64,000 nt of DNA, taken from Geoanaerobacter sp964528055 (lineage in GTDB: Bacteria > Desulfobacterota > Desulfuromonadia > Geobacterales > DSM-12255). The translations under genes were made by a program, and so were the position numbers. The DNA lies in NCBI GenBank assembly GCA_964528055.1, contig CAZGQM010000006.1, positions 1-64,000 on the forward strand. Direction: 5' to 3'. Under the pieces are notes generated by a model that made no database searches, was not told where the DNA came from, and was given only the letters and a program-made list of their open reading frames with translations. This document shows, in pieces, positions 7,723 to 17,012 of the stretch (position 1 is the first letter of the stretch; every line of letters starts with the position of its first letter).

Positions 7723-8910
7723 TCAGGGCGTCTTGGGATTCAATAATGAAAGAACCGCGGAATAAACCTCTTCCGGAGTGATGTCAGCAATGCATCTTGC
7801 CCCTATTTTGCACGAAGGCGTATATCCGAATCTCGTACAGGGTGAGCAGCTTAAATGTTTGTTCAACACAATATTGTTGACACCTGTCGGCGCCCATTTT
7901 GCTGCGACCCCAGGTCCAAACAGAGACACAGTTGACCTGCCAAGGCCCACTCCGACATGAAGGATTCCGGAATCACCGGATACCAGCACCGCACAATGAT
8001 CTATAATTGCAGTACTCTCAAGTAGAGATGTCGCACCTGCAAGATTTTTCCCTTTCAGACCCCGTACTATCTCTTGGCCTTCAGATCTATCTTCTTCTCC
8101 TCCAACCACTACTGTCGCAATATTTGCGTCACTGAGCATTGTTGCCACTGACCTGAACCGTTCAACTCCCCATCTCCGCTCCGAAATACTGGCGCCAGGG
8201 AAGATTACCACGATACTCTCACCATCCAACCCGGCCAGAAGTTCCTTCGCCCTTTTCGCAACTCCGTCAGGGACCTTCAGCCATGGAGAAACAATGGCTT
8301 CTGGGGCATCAATTCCAAGAGGTGCAAGCAACTTTAAGAAGCTGAAGACCTCATACTTATCATGGGAATATGAAACAGGATAATTGAATAGCCGACTTCG
8401 CTCGTTGGTTCCGAATCCTATTCTCTGCCTGGCTCCGATGAGTCTGGCAGTCACTGCCGATAGACGATGCCACTGCTCGGTGTCGATGACAACGTCGTAG
8501 TCACGCCGGAGTACACTGAGGAAGTCGCCTGGGTTATCATAGTGGAAAAGATTTCGGACATGAGGATAAAGACTGAAGATGGCACTGTTGCGTTTCTCGG
8601 CAAGGATGTCGATGGAGATGCCCGGGAATTTCTCTCTTATCGCATATAACGCAGGGATCAGATGCACGGCGTCTCCAATTCCACCGGGACGGATGAGGAG
8701 AAGGGAAGTTATATGGTCAGGAGGTACAGATTCAGCTGTGGGAGAGGTGAGCACTCCAGCAAACAAGCGTCCGATAAATCGGTCTATGTATTTGAGAATT
8801 AATATTTTCAATGGCTCACTGTGAAAAACGCGTGTTCTTGCAATACCGACCAAATCCAGAATCTCTTCCGCCCTTTGAATGAAGAAGGGCGTCGCTGCCA
8901 AAAAAAACAT
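7723..8910 (-). CDS. GT9-family heptosyltransferase-like glycosyltransferase
   Basis: This 395-residue protein matches the ADP-heptose:LPS heptosyltransferase type (GT-B fold). The N-terminal half has LLLIRPGGIGDAVHLIPAL. The C-terminal half has VVIFPGAS, then GEEDR, and SGDSGILHVGVGLGRSTVSLFG, which is the sugar-nucleotide site of the family. A four-cysteine stretch (CSPCTRFGYTPSCKIGARC) near the end is common in this group. The sugar it uses cannot be told from sequence. The ATG at 8910 overlaps the stop of the methyltransferase gene (TGATG), and an upstream TTG is possible. It is the last gene of the polysaccharide locus, ending 17 nt before the operon promoter of thrS. Confidence 0.88.
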   Translation of the reverse strand: MFFLAATPFFIQRAEEILDLVGIARTRVFHSEPLKILILKYIDRFIGRLFAGVLTSPTAESVPPDHITSLLLIRPGGIGDAVHLIPALYAIREKFPGISIDILAEKRNSAIFSLYPHVRNLFHYDNPGDFLSVLRRDYDVVIDTEQWHRLSAVTARLIGARQRIGFGTNERSRLFNYPVSYSHDKYEVFSFLKLLAPLGIDAPEAIVSPWLKVPDGVAKRAKELLAGLDGESIVVIFPGASISERRWGVERFRSVATMLSDANIATVVVGGEEDRSEGQEIVRGLKGKNLAGATSLLESTAIIDHCAVLVSGDSGILHVGVGLGRSTVSLFGPGVAAKWAPTGVNNIVLNKHLSCSPCTRFGYTPSCKIGARCIADITPEEVYSAVLSLLNPKTP

Positions 8911-9836
8911 CAATCGATTTTGCGAGCAAATACATTCAAATTATCACCTAAGCCAAACATGGCACCAAGTACGGCAAAAGGAGCAGATGCAATCATCGCT
9001 ATAACCTTGTACCTGCCTATGAACTTTGTCAGAGCGGCATTAGATACTGTTCGCAACAAGCTGTCCGGTAAGTACAAAGGTGAAGGTGTTTGATACTGTG
9101 ATAGAACCTTAAAACCAAAACGCTCCATAAAAACTCTTGCAGATTTTGGCGTAAAGAAGTTGCAATGCCATGGAAGTACCCATGTCCAATTTGTATCGAA
9201 AATGTAACGACCAAGACAGTTGATGTTGGGCACTATAACGACTGCTATTCCATTATTGGTTAGCAATGCACGAACTTTCTCCATGATTTCGTCAGGTTCT
9301 GCCAAATGCTCAATTATATGGCGAAGGACAATTACATCATAGCACCCGACTTCATCGGAGAGGTTTTCCAGATAATCATTTATTACTTCGATACCATAAC
9401 GTTCACGAGCTATCTGAGCTCTAAGTTGTGAAGGCTCAAGACCTGTGACAACAAATCCGTGGTCTTGATAAATTTTTGATGTCCATCCTGTGCCGCACCC
9501 CACATCCAGCAAACGAATGGCGCCAGCCTTGAATACTTTTCTGATTTGGCTAATCTCCTGCTGGATAAACAGTTTGATATAAAGCCACTTCATCAACTTG
9601 CTGTTAAACATTTCAGCATTCTCAACACCATCCATCTGCCGTTGAGTTAACTCCGGAATAAGAACCGGCCGGGCAAAGATAAAAGAACATTCCTGACATC
9701 GGTAAAAAAAAGACTTGTCTGCTTCATTCTCTGCAACACCCTCAAATATATATTTAATTTCAGAAACTGGAGAGAAACATGCGGGGCAGGTCCGTGGTGA
9801 ATCTGAAAGTTGGTCAATTTTCAGGAACTTACTCAA
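8910..9836 (-). CDS. Class I SAM methyltransferase with N-terminal zinc ribbon
   Basis: This 308-residue protein starts with two CxxC pairs (C17/C20 and C47/C50), a zinc-ribbon-like module. A Rossmann SAM-binding domain follows, with LLDVGCGTGWTS near residue 110, LEPS, and VIVLRHIIEHLAEP. C-terminal hydrophobic stretches suggest membrane association. Zinc-ribbon methyltransferases of this kind are frequent in polysaccharide loci, where they modify sugars; the substrate here is unknown. The start is TTG with GGAG 7 nt upstream, and no better ATG exists. It overlaps the following gene by one base. Confidence 0.85.
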   Translation of the reverse strand: MSKFLKIDQLSDSPRTCPACFSPVSEIKYIFEGVAENEADKSFFYRCQECSFIFARPVLIPELTQRQMDGVENAEMFNSKLMKWLYIKLFIQQEISQIRKVFKAGAIRLLDVGCGTGWTSKIYQDHGFVVTGLEPSQLRAQIARERYGIEVINDYLENLSDEVGCYDVIVLRHIIEHLAEPDEIMEKVRALLTNNGIAVVIVPNINCLGRYIFDTNWTWVLPWHCNFFTPKSARVFMERFGFKVLSQYQTPSPLYLPDSLLRTVSNAALTKFIGRYKVIAMIASAPFAVLGAMFGLGDNLNVFARKID

Positions 9837-9866
9837 GTCAAAACTCCGGATACCAAATACTTATGA

Positions 9867-10595
9867 TCATGGGAACTGCTTTCTGCCAGTGATTATTGAA
9901 ACAAATGACGATAAAATAGTATAAAGACAAATCAACAAAAGGACAAAGAAGCCAATTTTCAATCCTTCATTCGTTCGATTAAACAGAGGGAACACCACGA
10001 AAACAAGTGCAGTATAATCAGGGAACGAGAAAAACGATTTGATATTTCTCTTGAACCACCAGTCGCGATAGTTATTGAATAATCGGAACAGAATAAATGA
10101 AGATTGGCTTGCTGTTGTGTTTAGCAAAATATTCCCGGATAGAAAACTGATGTAACATTCAGTTAAGTGCATATAGAGCATCCCCATGATCATCGGCGTA
10201 GCCAGCAAGCCGTGGCTAAAGGCCAGGACCGATAGAATCATGAGATCTCCTCCCAAATCTCCGAAGTGGTCCAAGTACCTCCCGAATTCTGACGACATTT
10301 TACGCAGGCGAGCCACAGCCCCATCCATGCAGTCAAGAAGATATGCGAAATAATACGCAATTGCACCAATGATGTAGCCTTCCCTTGTTGACGTTAAAAA
10401 AGTCAATGCCGTAACAATGCGGAACAGAATCGAAGTAATGGTAATAGCATTGGGAGTGAATGAAGTACGATTGACAACAACATACGTAAGAGGTCGAACC
10501 AGAGGCAAAACAAACATTAAGGCCCACCAGCTCTTGAGCGGCAAAACCTTCTCAACATCATCCAAGGTAATCTTTTCTCTTACTGTCTCTGTCAT
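9867..10595 (-). CDS. CDP-alcohol phosphotransferase, integral membrane
   Basis: This 242-residue membrane protein contains the complete family motif. D88, D91, G92, A95, R96, G105, D109 and D113 fit DxxDGxxARx8GxxxDxxxD exactly. That motif binds metal and the CDP-alcohol. Several hydrophobic segments flank it. Members move a substituted phosphate from a CDP-alcohol to an acceptor such as a lipid, inositol phosphate or glycan. It starts 3 nt after the gene for a fused CDP-ribitol-type enzyme. I infer, but cannot prove, that CDP-ribitol is its donor. An ordinary phospholipid role is less likely inside a polysaccharide locus. Confidence 0.88.
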   Translation of the reverse strand: MTETVREKITLDDVEKVLPLKSWWALMFVLPLVRPLTYVVVNRTSFTPNAITITSILFRIVTALTFLTSTREGYIIGAIAYYFAYLLDCMDGAVARLRKMSSEFGRYLDHFGDLGGDLMILSVLAFSHGLLATPMIMGMLYMHLTECYISFLSGNILLNTTASQSSFILFRLFNNYRDWWFKRNIKSFFSFPDYTALVFVVFPLFNRTNEGLKIGFFVLLLICLYTILSSFVSIITGRKQFP

Positions 10596-10598
10596 AAC

Positions 10599-12008
10599 TC
10601 AGTTGACCTCGAACACGCTGCCGGTCGTCTGCATAGTAAGAGACTGAATAATCTGGCGTGACACACGTTGCGGAGTAAGTAGTGTTGCAGGGTCTTCATG
10701 GCCGAAATTACGAAAGCGCAAAGGTGTCTGAACTCTGCCGGGGCTGACAAGGTTAACCCGAATATTATCCCCCTCAAGCTCTTCTGAAAGTGCCTGACAA
10801 AAATTAACCAATGCTGCCTTGGAACTGCTATACGCAGCATAGCCTCCTCGTCCTCTGGTGTAAGAACTGGAGCCGACAAACATAAGGCTCCCGGCATGCT
10901 GCCGCTTGAAGAGTGGTATGATAACGCGAGCCAAATGAAAATTTCCATTGATGTTTGTATCATATACATGCTGCCACTCTTCTGGAGACATATATTCTAT
11001 ATTTTTGCGAATCAAGTCACCGGCACAGTTAACAACAAAATCAATACGACCTTCGTTTGCAAGAACCTTATCAACCGACTGCTGTATGGTGTCTGGATGC
11101 ATTACATCAACAGGCAACTCGGTTGAACGACTGAACCGATATACCCTTGATGTAAGATTGCTAAGTTCCTCACAAAGCGCTGCACCGATACCCGAAGTTC
11201 CGCCAATAACCATGAAAACCTTGTCTTGAAGGTAGCTTAAATCACCACAGACAGCGGGCAAGGTCTGCATTTTGAGTTGAAACAGTTTGTCAGCCAGGTG
11301 CAGATCCAAAGGATAAGTTATCTTTATGTTCTGCTCATCACCATCGATGGTAAAAACTTGATGGCCAAGGCGCAGAACTAGCGCACAGTCGTCAGTAGCA
11401 TTGTCAATACCGTCACAAGAAGCCTTACTATGGGCCTCGCGAATCAATTCAAGGGCAAAAGCCTGAGGCGTCTGCCCTCGGCGCAACCTCGAACGGTCGG
11501 GAATATTTTCAATAAACCCATTAAGGTCAACCTCGACAAGTGTATCTGCAGAAGGTATGACCGTATCAACTGCATCATACAGCTTCACGGCAACTATCAA
11601 ATTGTCAATGACCCGATGGGTAAGAAATGGTCGAACACTGTCATGAATCAGCACATAATTACATTCGTTCGAGCAACATTCGACACCAATCATTGACGAC
11701 TCCTGTCGCGTTCGACCGCCGACTGCAACCTTCTCAATCTTACTCAAATCATAACGACCGACAAGATCCCAGACCTGATCGACATAATCCTCGTGACACA
11801 CCACAATAATTCCCGAAATACCTGGTGCACTTTGAAAGGTTTTAAGCGTATGGACAAGAACAGGCAAACCGGCAAGTTTCATGAACTGCTTGGGACGACG
11901 ATCGCCAAACCGCTCGCCGGTTCCGGAAGCTAGAATAACAGCTTTGACAATCGGTAAGGAGGAAGAAGCATAACCAGTGCAGGAATTAATAGCCGGGGCG
12001 CAAGTCAT
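10599..12008 (-). CDS. Bifunctional cytidylyltransferase/SDR reductase (CDP-ribitol type)
   Basis: This 469-residue fusion has an IspD/TarI-type cytidylyltransferase at about 20-245. It shows LASGTGERFGDRRPKQF, then IHDSVRPF and RRGQTPQAF. A short-chain dehydrogenase follows at about 258-469, with GGTSGIGA, NCAG and the YxxxK pair Y393/K397. The same order and length occur in the Bcs1/Acs1 enzymes of Haemophilus capsule loci, which reduce ribulose 5-phosphate and make CDP-ribitol (established family knowledge). That activity is the likely one here. An IspD housekeeping role is less likely because of the fusion and the context. The ATG overlaps the upstream glycosyltransferase stop by 4 nt. 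It is a probable source of CDP-ribitol for the adjacent CDP-alcohol phosphotransferase. Confidence 0.85.
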   Translation of the reverse strand: MTCAPAINSCTGYASSSLPIVKAVILASGTGERFGDRRPKQFMKLAGLPVLVHTLKTFQSAPGISGIIVVCHEDYVDQVWDLVGRYDLSKIEKVAVGGRTRQESSMIGVECCSNECNYVLIHDSVRPFLTHRVIDNLIVAVKLYDAVDTVIPSADTLVEVDLNGFIENIPDRSRLRRGQTPQAFALELIREAHSKASCDGIDNATDDCALVLRLGHQVFTIDGDEQNIKITYPLDLHLADKLFQLKMQTLPAVCGDLSYLQDKVFMVIGGTSGIGAALCEELSNLTSRVYRFSRSTELPVDVMHPDTIQQSVDKVLANEGRIDFVVNCAGDLIRKNIEYMSPEEWQHVYDTNINGNFHLARVIIPLFKRQHAGSLMFVGSSSYTRGRGGYAAYSSSKAALVNFCQALSEELEGDNIRVNLVSPGRVQTPLRFRNFGHEDPATLLTPQRVSRQIIQSLTMQTTGSVFEVN

Positions 12009-13168
12009 TGTAGTAACTCCTCATAAATTTCATAAATTTTTTGCCCGGCTTCCTCCCAGGTAAACTGCTTCGCACGCTGAAACCCTTTCTGTCTAAGTGT
12101 TTCAGCTAACTCTCTATTATCAATCAGTAATTCCATCTTTAGTGTTAATTCATTGGAATCATGCGGGTCAAACAAGATTGCAGCATCAGAAACGACTTCC
12201 GGGAGGCATGATGAATTGGAAGTAATCACCGGCAGACCACAGGCCATCGCTTCAATAGTTGGCATGCCGAATCCTTCATAAAAGGAAGGATAAACAAATA
12301 TCTCTGCCGAATTATAAAGCAGTTCGAAAACATCAAATGGTTGGTATCCTATAAAATGAACTTTATCTGATATTCCCAGACGTTGCGGATAATTAACAAT
12401 ATCCGAAAACTTCCACCCAAGTCCACCTGCCAGAACAAGGTTAAAATCGCTTCTGTATCTGAATTCACTAAATGCCTTGATAAGTGTTTTTATATTTTTT
12501 CTAGGCTCTATAGTACCAGAGTAAAGGATAAATTTTTTGTTACTAATGCCAGGAAGAATCGCCTTCAAACACTCTTTCAACGCAAATTTATCTGTATCAA
12601 TATTCTTATAAGGATAGGCCGGTGCGTTTGGGACTACACGGAATTTAACAGGATCGATATTAAAAAATTGCGATGCCTCGTTTAAAATATATTGTGTTTT
12701 AACAATAAATAAATCTGCCGCAAGCAACTGCTCCAAGCTTTCCCTCACTTTTATCATCATTTCTGAAGAATGATATTCAGGCATGCAAAAGGGAGAGAGA
12801 TCGTGAATGTCAGCAATAAACTTATTTATGTTATACTTGGAAGATATATTCGGTAATATGCAGTGTGACATTTCATGGTAAACATCAATATTTTGTTTAT
12901 CTCCAAATCTTGGCACATTGATGTAATCTTTCATAAGAAAATTGTATGTTTTGGCAGCCAGTGAAAGAGGGTAGTATTTGCCTGCCTTTTTCTTTAATAG
13001 GGAAGATAACTTTTCTATTTTTACTGCTCGTGCGCTACCATCAGATGAATGGGCTAACACAATTTCTATATTCTTTTTATTAAGCTCGCTTAAGATGTTT
13101 TCAATATAATATGCAATTCCGGCTTTTTTAGGAGACAGTAAAGGCCAATTATTGAGTAAAACCTTCAT
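12005..13168 (-). CDS. GT4-family glycosyltransferase
   Basis: This 387-residue GT-B enzyme has LYSGTIEPRKNIKTLIKAF and, later, YEGFGMPTIEAMACGLPV, the EX7E donor-site motif of family GT4. A VAGGLGWK segment lies between them. GT4 enzymes are retaining and use nucleotide sugars; the sugar and linkage cannot be read from sequence. The gene is clearly more AT-rich than the translation and pilus genes in the window, which may signal recent transfer. It overlaps the CDP-ribitol gene by 4 nt and its own start overlaps the stop of a short open frame. Confidence 0.9.
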   Translation of the reverse strand: MKVLLNNWPLLSPKKAGIAYYIENILSELNKKNIEIVLAHSSDGSARAVKIEKLSSLLKKKAGKYYPLSLAAKTYNFLMKDYINVPRFGDKQNIDVYHEMSHCILPNISSKYNINKFIADIHDLSPFCMPEYHSSEMMIKVRESLEQLLAADLFIVKTQYILNEASQFFNIDPVKFRVVPNAPAYPYKNIDTDKFALKECLKAILPGISNKKFILYSGTIEPRKNIKTLIKAFSEFRYRSDFNLVLAGGLGWKFSDIVNYPQRLGISDKVHFIGYQPFDVFELLYNSAEIFVYPSFYEGFGMPTIEAMACGLPVITSNSSCLPEVVSDAAILFDPHDSNELTLKMELLIDNRELAETLRQKGFQRAKQFTWEEAGQKIYEIYEELLQ

Positions 13169-13290
13169 GCAATACTCTCAATCAAAGATGATATTATGCA
13201 ATATTTTTCCCCATTTCGCTGCTGAACCATAGTTTCCATGTAGGAGTTGGTGAATCCACTAAGATGTCGTTGACAATAGTTGGCATCCAC
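13165..13290 (-). pseudogene. Open frame of about 41 codons, possible gene remnant
   Basis: In the 157-bp gap between the dehydratase and the GT4 gene, one frame stays open from an upstream TGA to a stop (13165-13167) that overlaps the next ATG by 4 nt. From a GTG at 13290 it would read VDANYCQRHLSGFTN and end ISSLIESIA. There is no clear ribosome-binding site and no family match I recognise. The VDANY start resembles the first strand of a glycosyltransferase, so it could be a truncated relic. A chance open frame is possible. Confidence 0.25.
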
Positions 13291-13325
13291 GACAAATAGA
13301 GTAGTTGGTGTCCTCTCAACGCATG

Positions 13326-14300
13326 TTATAGCAGCACGCTGGATTTTGCATATTCTGTATCAATCATCATTTTTACCACGTCCTTCATCGAATGCTGTGC
13401 CCTCCATCCAAGGACATGGAGAGCCTTCGCAGGGTTCGCACGGCTAATCATGATTTCCGACGGCCTGAGCAACGTCGGATCAATTATGACACTTTCACGC
13501 CATTCAAGGTCAAGACATGCAAAAGCATGGGCCACAAACTCCTCTAAAGTATGCGTGATGCCGGTAGCAATCACGTAATCATCCGGTTTCTCCTGCTGAA
13601 GCATTCTCCACATCGCATCTACGTACTCAGGTGCCCATCCCCAGTCCCGGGATATTGAAATATTGCCGAGTTGGAGTTTTTCTTTGCTGCCATTAGCTAT
13701 TCGGCATGCTGCATTTATGATTTTCCTGGTGACAAAGCGCTCTGGCCTCAATGGCGATTCATGATTAAATAGCATTCCAGTGCAAGCATAGAGATTATAC
13801 GCTTCCCGGTAGTTGGCAACTTCCCAGTAAGCGGCAGATTTGGCAACAGCATAGGGACTGCGTGGCTGAAACAGTACTGCTTCGCTTGCAGCTGTACCAT
13901 TTGTATTACCAAAGCATTCACTCGATCCCGCATTATAGAATCTTACAGGAAGATTAATGAATCGTATTGCCTCAAGTAAGTTTAGCGTTCCAACGCTTAT
14001 ACTTTCCAGTGTCTCCACTGGTTGGTCAAACGAAAGAGCAACTGAGCTTTGCCCGGCCAAGTTGTAGATTTCATCCGGCTTGATTTTTGATACTGTTTGA
14101 ATAACACTTCTGAAGTCATTGAGTGCCATAGAACAGGTAGTAACTGCTTCTCTTATTCCGAGGGTTGCCAGGTTCGCAAATGTAGATATCTGAGCATCTC
14201 GGGCTGCACCAAAGACCTCATACCCTTTTTCAATGAGTAATTTCGCCAAGTACGCCCCATCCTGACCGGAAACACCACATATAAGAGCTTTTCGACCCAT
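13326..14300 (-). CDS. gmd: GDP-mannose 4,6-dehydratase
   Basis: This 324-residue extended SDR makes GDP-4-keto-6-deoxy-mannose from GDP-mannose, with bound NADP. Visible parts are the nucleotide-binding GVSGQDGAYLAK (residues 9-20), YNLAGQSSV, the catalytic NAGSSECFG around 123-131 with S126/E128, and YAVAK (Y150, K154). MLFNHESPLRPERFVTRKI in the middle is typical of Gmd. It is slightly short for the family. No GDP-fucose synthase or Rmd reductase follows, so the later step must be encoded elsewhere or performed by an SDR in this locus. Start ATG at 14300. Confidence 0.9.
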   Translation of the reverse strand: MGRKALICGVSGQDGAYLAKLLIEKGYEVFGAARDAQISTFANLATLGIREAVTTCSMALNDFRSVIQTVSKIKPDEIYNLAGQSSVALSFDQPVETLESISVGTLNLLEAIRFINLPVRFYNAGSSECFGNTNGTAASEAVLFQPRSPYAVAKSAAYWEVANYREAYNLYACTGMLFNHESPLRPERFVTRKIINAACRIANGSKEKLQLGNISISRDWGWAPEYVDAMWRMLQQEKPDDYVIATGITHTLEEFVAHAFACLDLEWRESVIIDPTLLRPSEIMISRANPAKALHVLGWRAQHSMKDVVKMMIDTEYAKSSVLL

Positions 14301-14329
14301 TTATTTACACTCCCACAAGAAAACAGTCA

Positions 14330-15661
14330 TCAAGTGATTTTTCCTGCCATGTCAACCACCTTCATTATTAAATCATCGACAGATTCATCCCAGGAGAGAC
14401 ATTCTTGAGGTTCAAACTGTTTTGAAAGTTGGCCAGAATCGAATTTTTGAATCAAAGAGGCAAGTGATCGACTATCACGTAAATCACAATATATGGGGTA
14501 GTTATTGCCAATTTCTCTGAACACTGGAATATCACTGGCAAATACCGGCCTTCCATAGTGCATTGCCTCTACCAAAGGCAGACCAAATCCCTCTGCTATT
14601 GATGGGAATATGACCGCTCTGGATTTGTTATAGCAGTATTCTAGTTCGTCATCGTTCAGGTCTATAAAATGAAATAGTCTTTCACCGACTGCTTGTGCTT
14701 TCCCAATTCTCTCCATTAACTCCTCACATTTCCACCCCACACGACCGACTATGCACAAATTGATACGAATTCCCTGATGCCACAACTGTTGAAAAGAATC
14801 AATCAGATAACCGTAATTCTTTCTGGGCTCAATTGTACCAACAGCGAGATAGGTACTACCGGAAGCATACAAGGAGATCAGATCAGGCCTGACATTACCT
14901 GAGATTTTGCCTTTGAACGAAAAGTTAGCCCCTAGATAAAAATAGTCAAAAAGAACTCCGCCCTTTTTATTTGATATGTGTGTTTGAATATCATTCAAGC
15001 TTGACTTAGAAATAGATATTACTCCATCAATTTTGTACATCAATGCATTCAAGCAATTTACGTAATTATTCATGATAACGGTATCAACACAATGGGAATG
15101 AGATATGGCAAAAAGATCGTAAATAAGCATAATCAGTTTATAGTCACTATTATTTATATTAGATATTGCCTTCATCAAACTATCATCCCAAAATGCATCA
15201 GATAAGAACAAGACATCATTTTGTTTGATTATTATTTTTTTACCAGTTATTATTCCATCTAGACGATAAGTACATTTGAAAGCGAAAGGTATTAATTTTC
15301 TAATGAAATATACAATATTCCCATGAATATCATTGGCATCAGGTTTTGTATTTATAATATCTACAGGCCAGTTACCTTTGCTATGCTTGTTATCAAATAT
15401 GTTGTTAATAATGTTTCTACATGTTGATAAAACAAAAGACAATAATTTAGTCCAATAAATTTGTTTTGATATATCTGCATTATACCTATAAAAACTGCCC
15501 ATAACAGCAACAACTGGCACAAATTTCTGCCTGTTAATTTGCAAATCATTCGGCAGACGCTGTATAATATTTCTTACAACCCTCTGTATTCCGGTGTTTA
15601 ACCCGGTAAATATAGTGTTTGTACAATCGACGTATATAGTTCTACTATTAACCATATGCAT
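14330..15661 (-). CDS. GT4-family glycosyltransferase, very AT-rich
   Basis: This 443-residue GT-B protein has a start motif YVDCTNTIFTGLNTGIQRVVRNI and the GT4 donor-site pieces GTIEPRKNYGYLI and IAEGFGLPLVEAMHYGRP. Its first 200 residues are rich in Asn, Ile and Lys, and the gene is the most AT-rich in the window, which points to horizontal acquisition. The ATG at 15661 is preceded by GAGAG at good spacing, and a second ATG lies two codons on. The substrate is unknown. Confidence 0.88.
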   Translation of the reverse strand: MHMVNSRTIYVDCTNTIFTGLNTGIQRVVRNIIQRLPNDLQINRQKFVPVVAVMGSFYRYNADISKQIYWTKLLSFVLSTCRNIINNIFDNKHSKGNWPVDIINTKPDANDIHGNIVYFIRKLIPFAFKCTYRLDGIITGKKIIIKQNDVLFLSDAFWDDSLMKAISNINNSDYKLIMLIYDLFAISHSHCVDTVIMNNYVNCLNALMYKIDGVISISKSSLNDIQTHISNKKGGVLFDYFYLGANFSFKGKISGNVRPDLISLYASGSTYLAVGTIEPRKNYGYLIDSFQQLWHQGIRINLCIVGRVGWKCEELMERIGKAQAVGERLFHFIDLNDDELEYCYNKSRAVIFPSIAEGFGLPLVEAMHYGRPVFASDIPVFREIGNNYPIYCDLRDSRSLASLIQKFDSGQLSKQFEPQECLSWDESVDDLIMKVVDMAGKIT

Positions 15662-15700
15662 TAAAGACTCTCTTGTTTAAATATATTCATAAACCTGAAA

Positions 15701-16909
15701 TTACGTAGGTAATGTGGTTATGTTATGTAAATGTTCCTCAATAGATTCAATAGTTTTGTCAAACCGGAAATCCTGCTCAACAGTCCTTCTCCCTCCCATG
15801 CTTATGTAGCCGTGCAAACTCGGATTTTCTATCAGACATATGATTTTTGACGCACAACTGGCAGGATCATCCTTTTCGAAGACTAATGCATTTATGGAAT
15901 CCCGAAGAATCTCGGAACTTCCTCCAGTAGCTGTGCCCAACACGGCAAGACCACTTGCCATGGCCTCTAGAAGTGTAATCCCGAATGGCTCATCCCATAT
16001 CGAAGCGAATACAAAAACATCATGGTTTGCATAAATCGAGGGCAATTGTTCATTATCTAGTTTGCCAGTAAACTGGACAAATGGCTCCAACCCCTTCAAG
16101 GCGATTGTTTTCTGCAACTCTGCCACGTATTCAGGTACCTGTAGTGTATCACCAACAATTGTAAGAGTAATCTCCTGCGACAAACCGATTCTTTTCCTCG
16201 CGATATCGAGAGCGTCTACAATTGTATGGACACCCTTGTGGCTGATGATCTGCCCTACATAAAGGAGCTTAACAGTTGCTTTATAATCCCTTTCTCGAGA
16301 CATAAACCTGCCAGTATCGATCCCCCACCAAACGACAGCATTTTCACTAAAAGCCATGTTTTGCTTTAGCGCCATTTTCTTCAGATAATTGCTTGCAAAT
16401 ATTGCGTTATGCAACGCAGGAAGTTCTGTCGGCGATTCAAGCCCCAACAGAAATCCTGCTGCCCTTATCGATTGTGCACAAATTGAAGTTTTATTTTGCA
16501 TTCCGGACCATTGATCAGACACCCATTCGGATAGCCAACCATCAAAAACATAATAACATACGGGAATTTTCATCTTCTGCGCAACGTTAAGCAGGGTAAC
16601 AGATACATGGCTCAGGTTCCAGACGAAGAGAATATCAGGTTTAAAATACCGACATATCTTCTTAAACGTGAACTGGTTTGCAATTTCTTTGTATAGTATC
16701 TTCCTCTGTAAAAGATACGGATCAGAGCTAAATTGAAGAAGCCGAAGAACACCATCCTCCTCTAAAGGCTCACCGATTCCGTAGTTGCTGGTAAGAACCA
16801 ACACTTCATGACCTTTGCCCTTAAGCGCATCAACTGCCTGCTTACAGCCAATTTCGTACCCCCCCACAAAAAAAGGTGGGTACAGATTTGACAAAACCAG
16901 AATATGCAT
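15701..16909 (-). CDS. GT4-family glycosyltransferase
   Basis: This 402-residue protein begins MHILVLSNLYPPFFVGGYE, a typical GT4 opening with the glycine loop. It continues with VKLLYVGQIISHKG and IWDEPFGITLLEAMASGLAVL, the donor-site EX7E region. The start at 16909 has GGAG five bases upstream, so a longer in-frame form from 16960 is not used. It is the first of three GT4 genes in transcription order. Donor and acceptor are not known. Confidence 0.9.
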   Translation of the reverse strand: MHILVLSNLYPPFFVGGYEIGCKQAVDALKGKGHEVLVLTSNYGIGEPLEEDGVLRLLQFSSDPYLLQRKILYKEIANQFTFKKICRYFKPDILFVWNLSHVSVTLLNVAQKMKIPVCYYVFDGWLSEWVSDQWSGMQNKTSICAQSIRAAGFLLGLESPTELPALHNAIFASNYLKKMALKQNMAFSENAVVWWGIDTGRFMSRERDYKATVKLLYVGQIISHKGVHTIVDALDIARKRIGLSQEITLTIVGDTLQVPEYVAELQKTIALKGLEPFVQFTGKLDNEQLPSIYANHDVFVFASIWDEPFGITLLEAMASGLAVLGTATGGSSEILRDSINALVFEKDDPASCASKIICLIENPSLHGYISMGGRRTVEQDFRFDKTIESIEEHLHNITTLPT

Positions 16910-17012
16910 ACGTTCTCCACGAATCAACGATTGATGATAGGCGAAGAGGTTGCCTAACATGGATCTGGGTTCATTCCAATCAGACCCCTCCTGTAGTTGC
17001 TAACTGCAAGAA

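Noticed and set aside
10599..12008. Reading this gene as housekeeping ispD
   Set aside because: The C-terminal SDR fusion, length and context fit the CDP-ribitol enzymes better, although the N domain is IspD-like.
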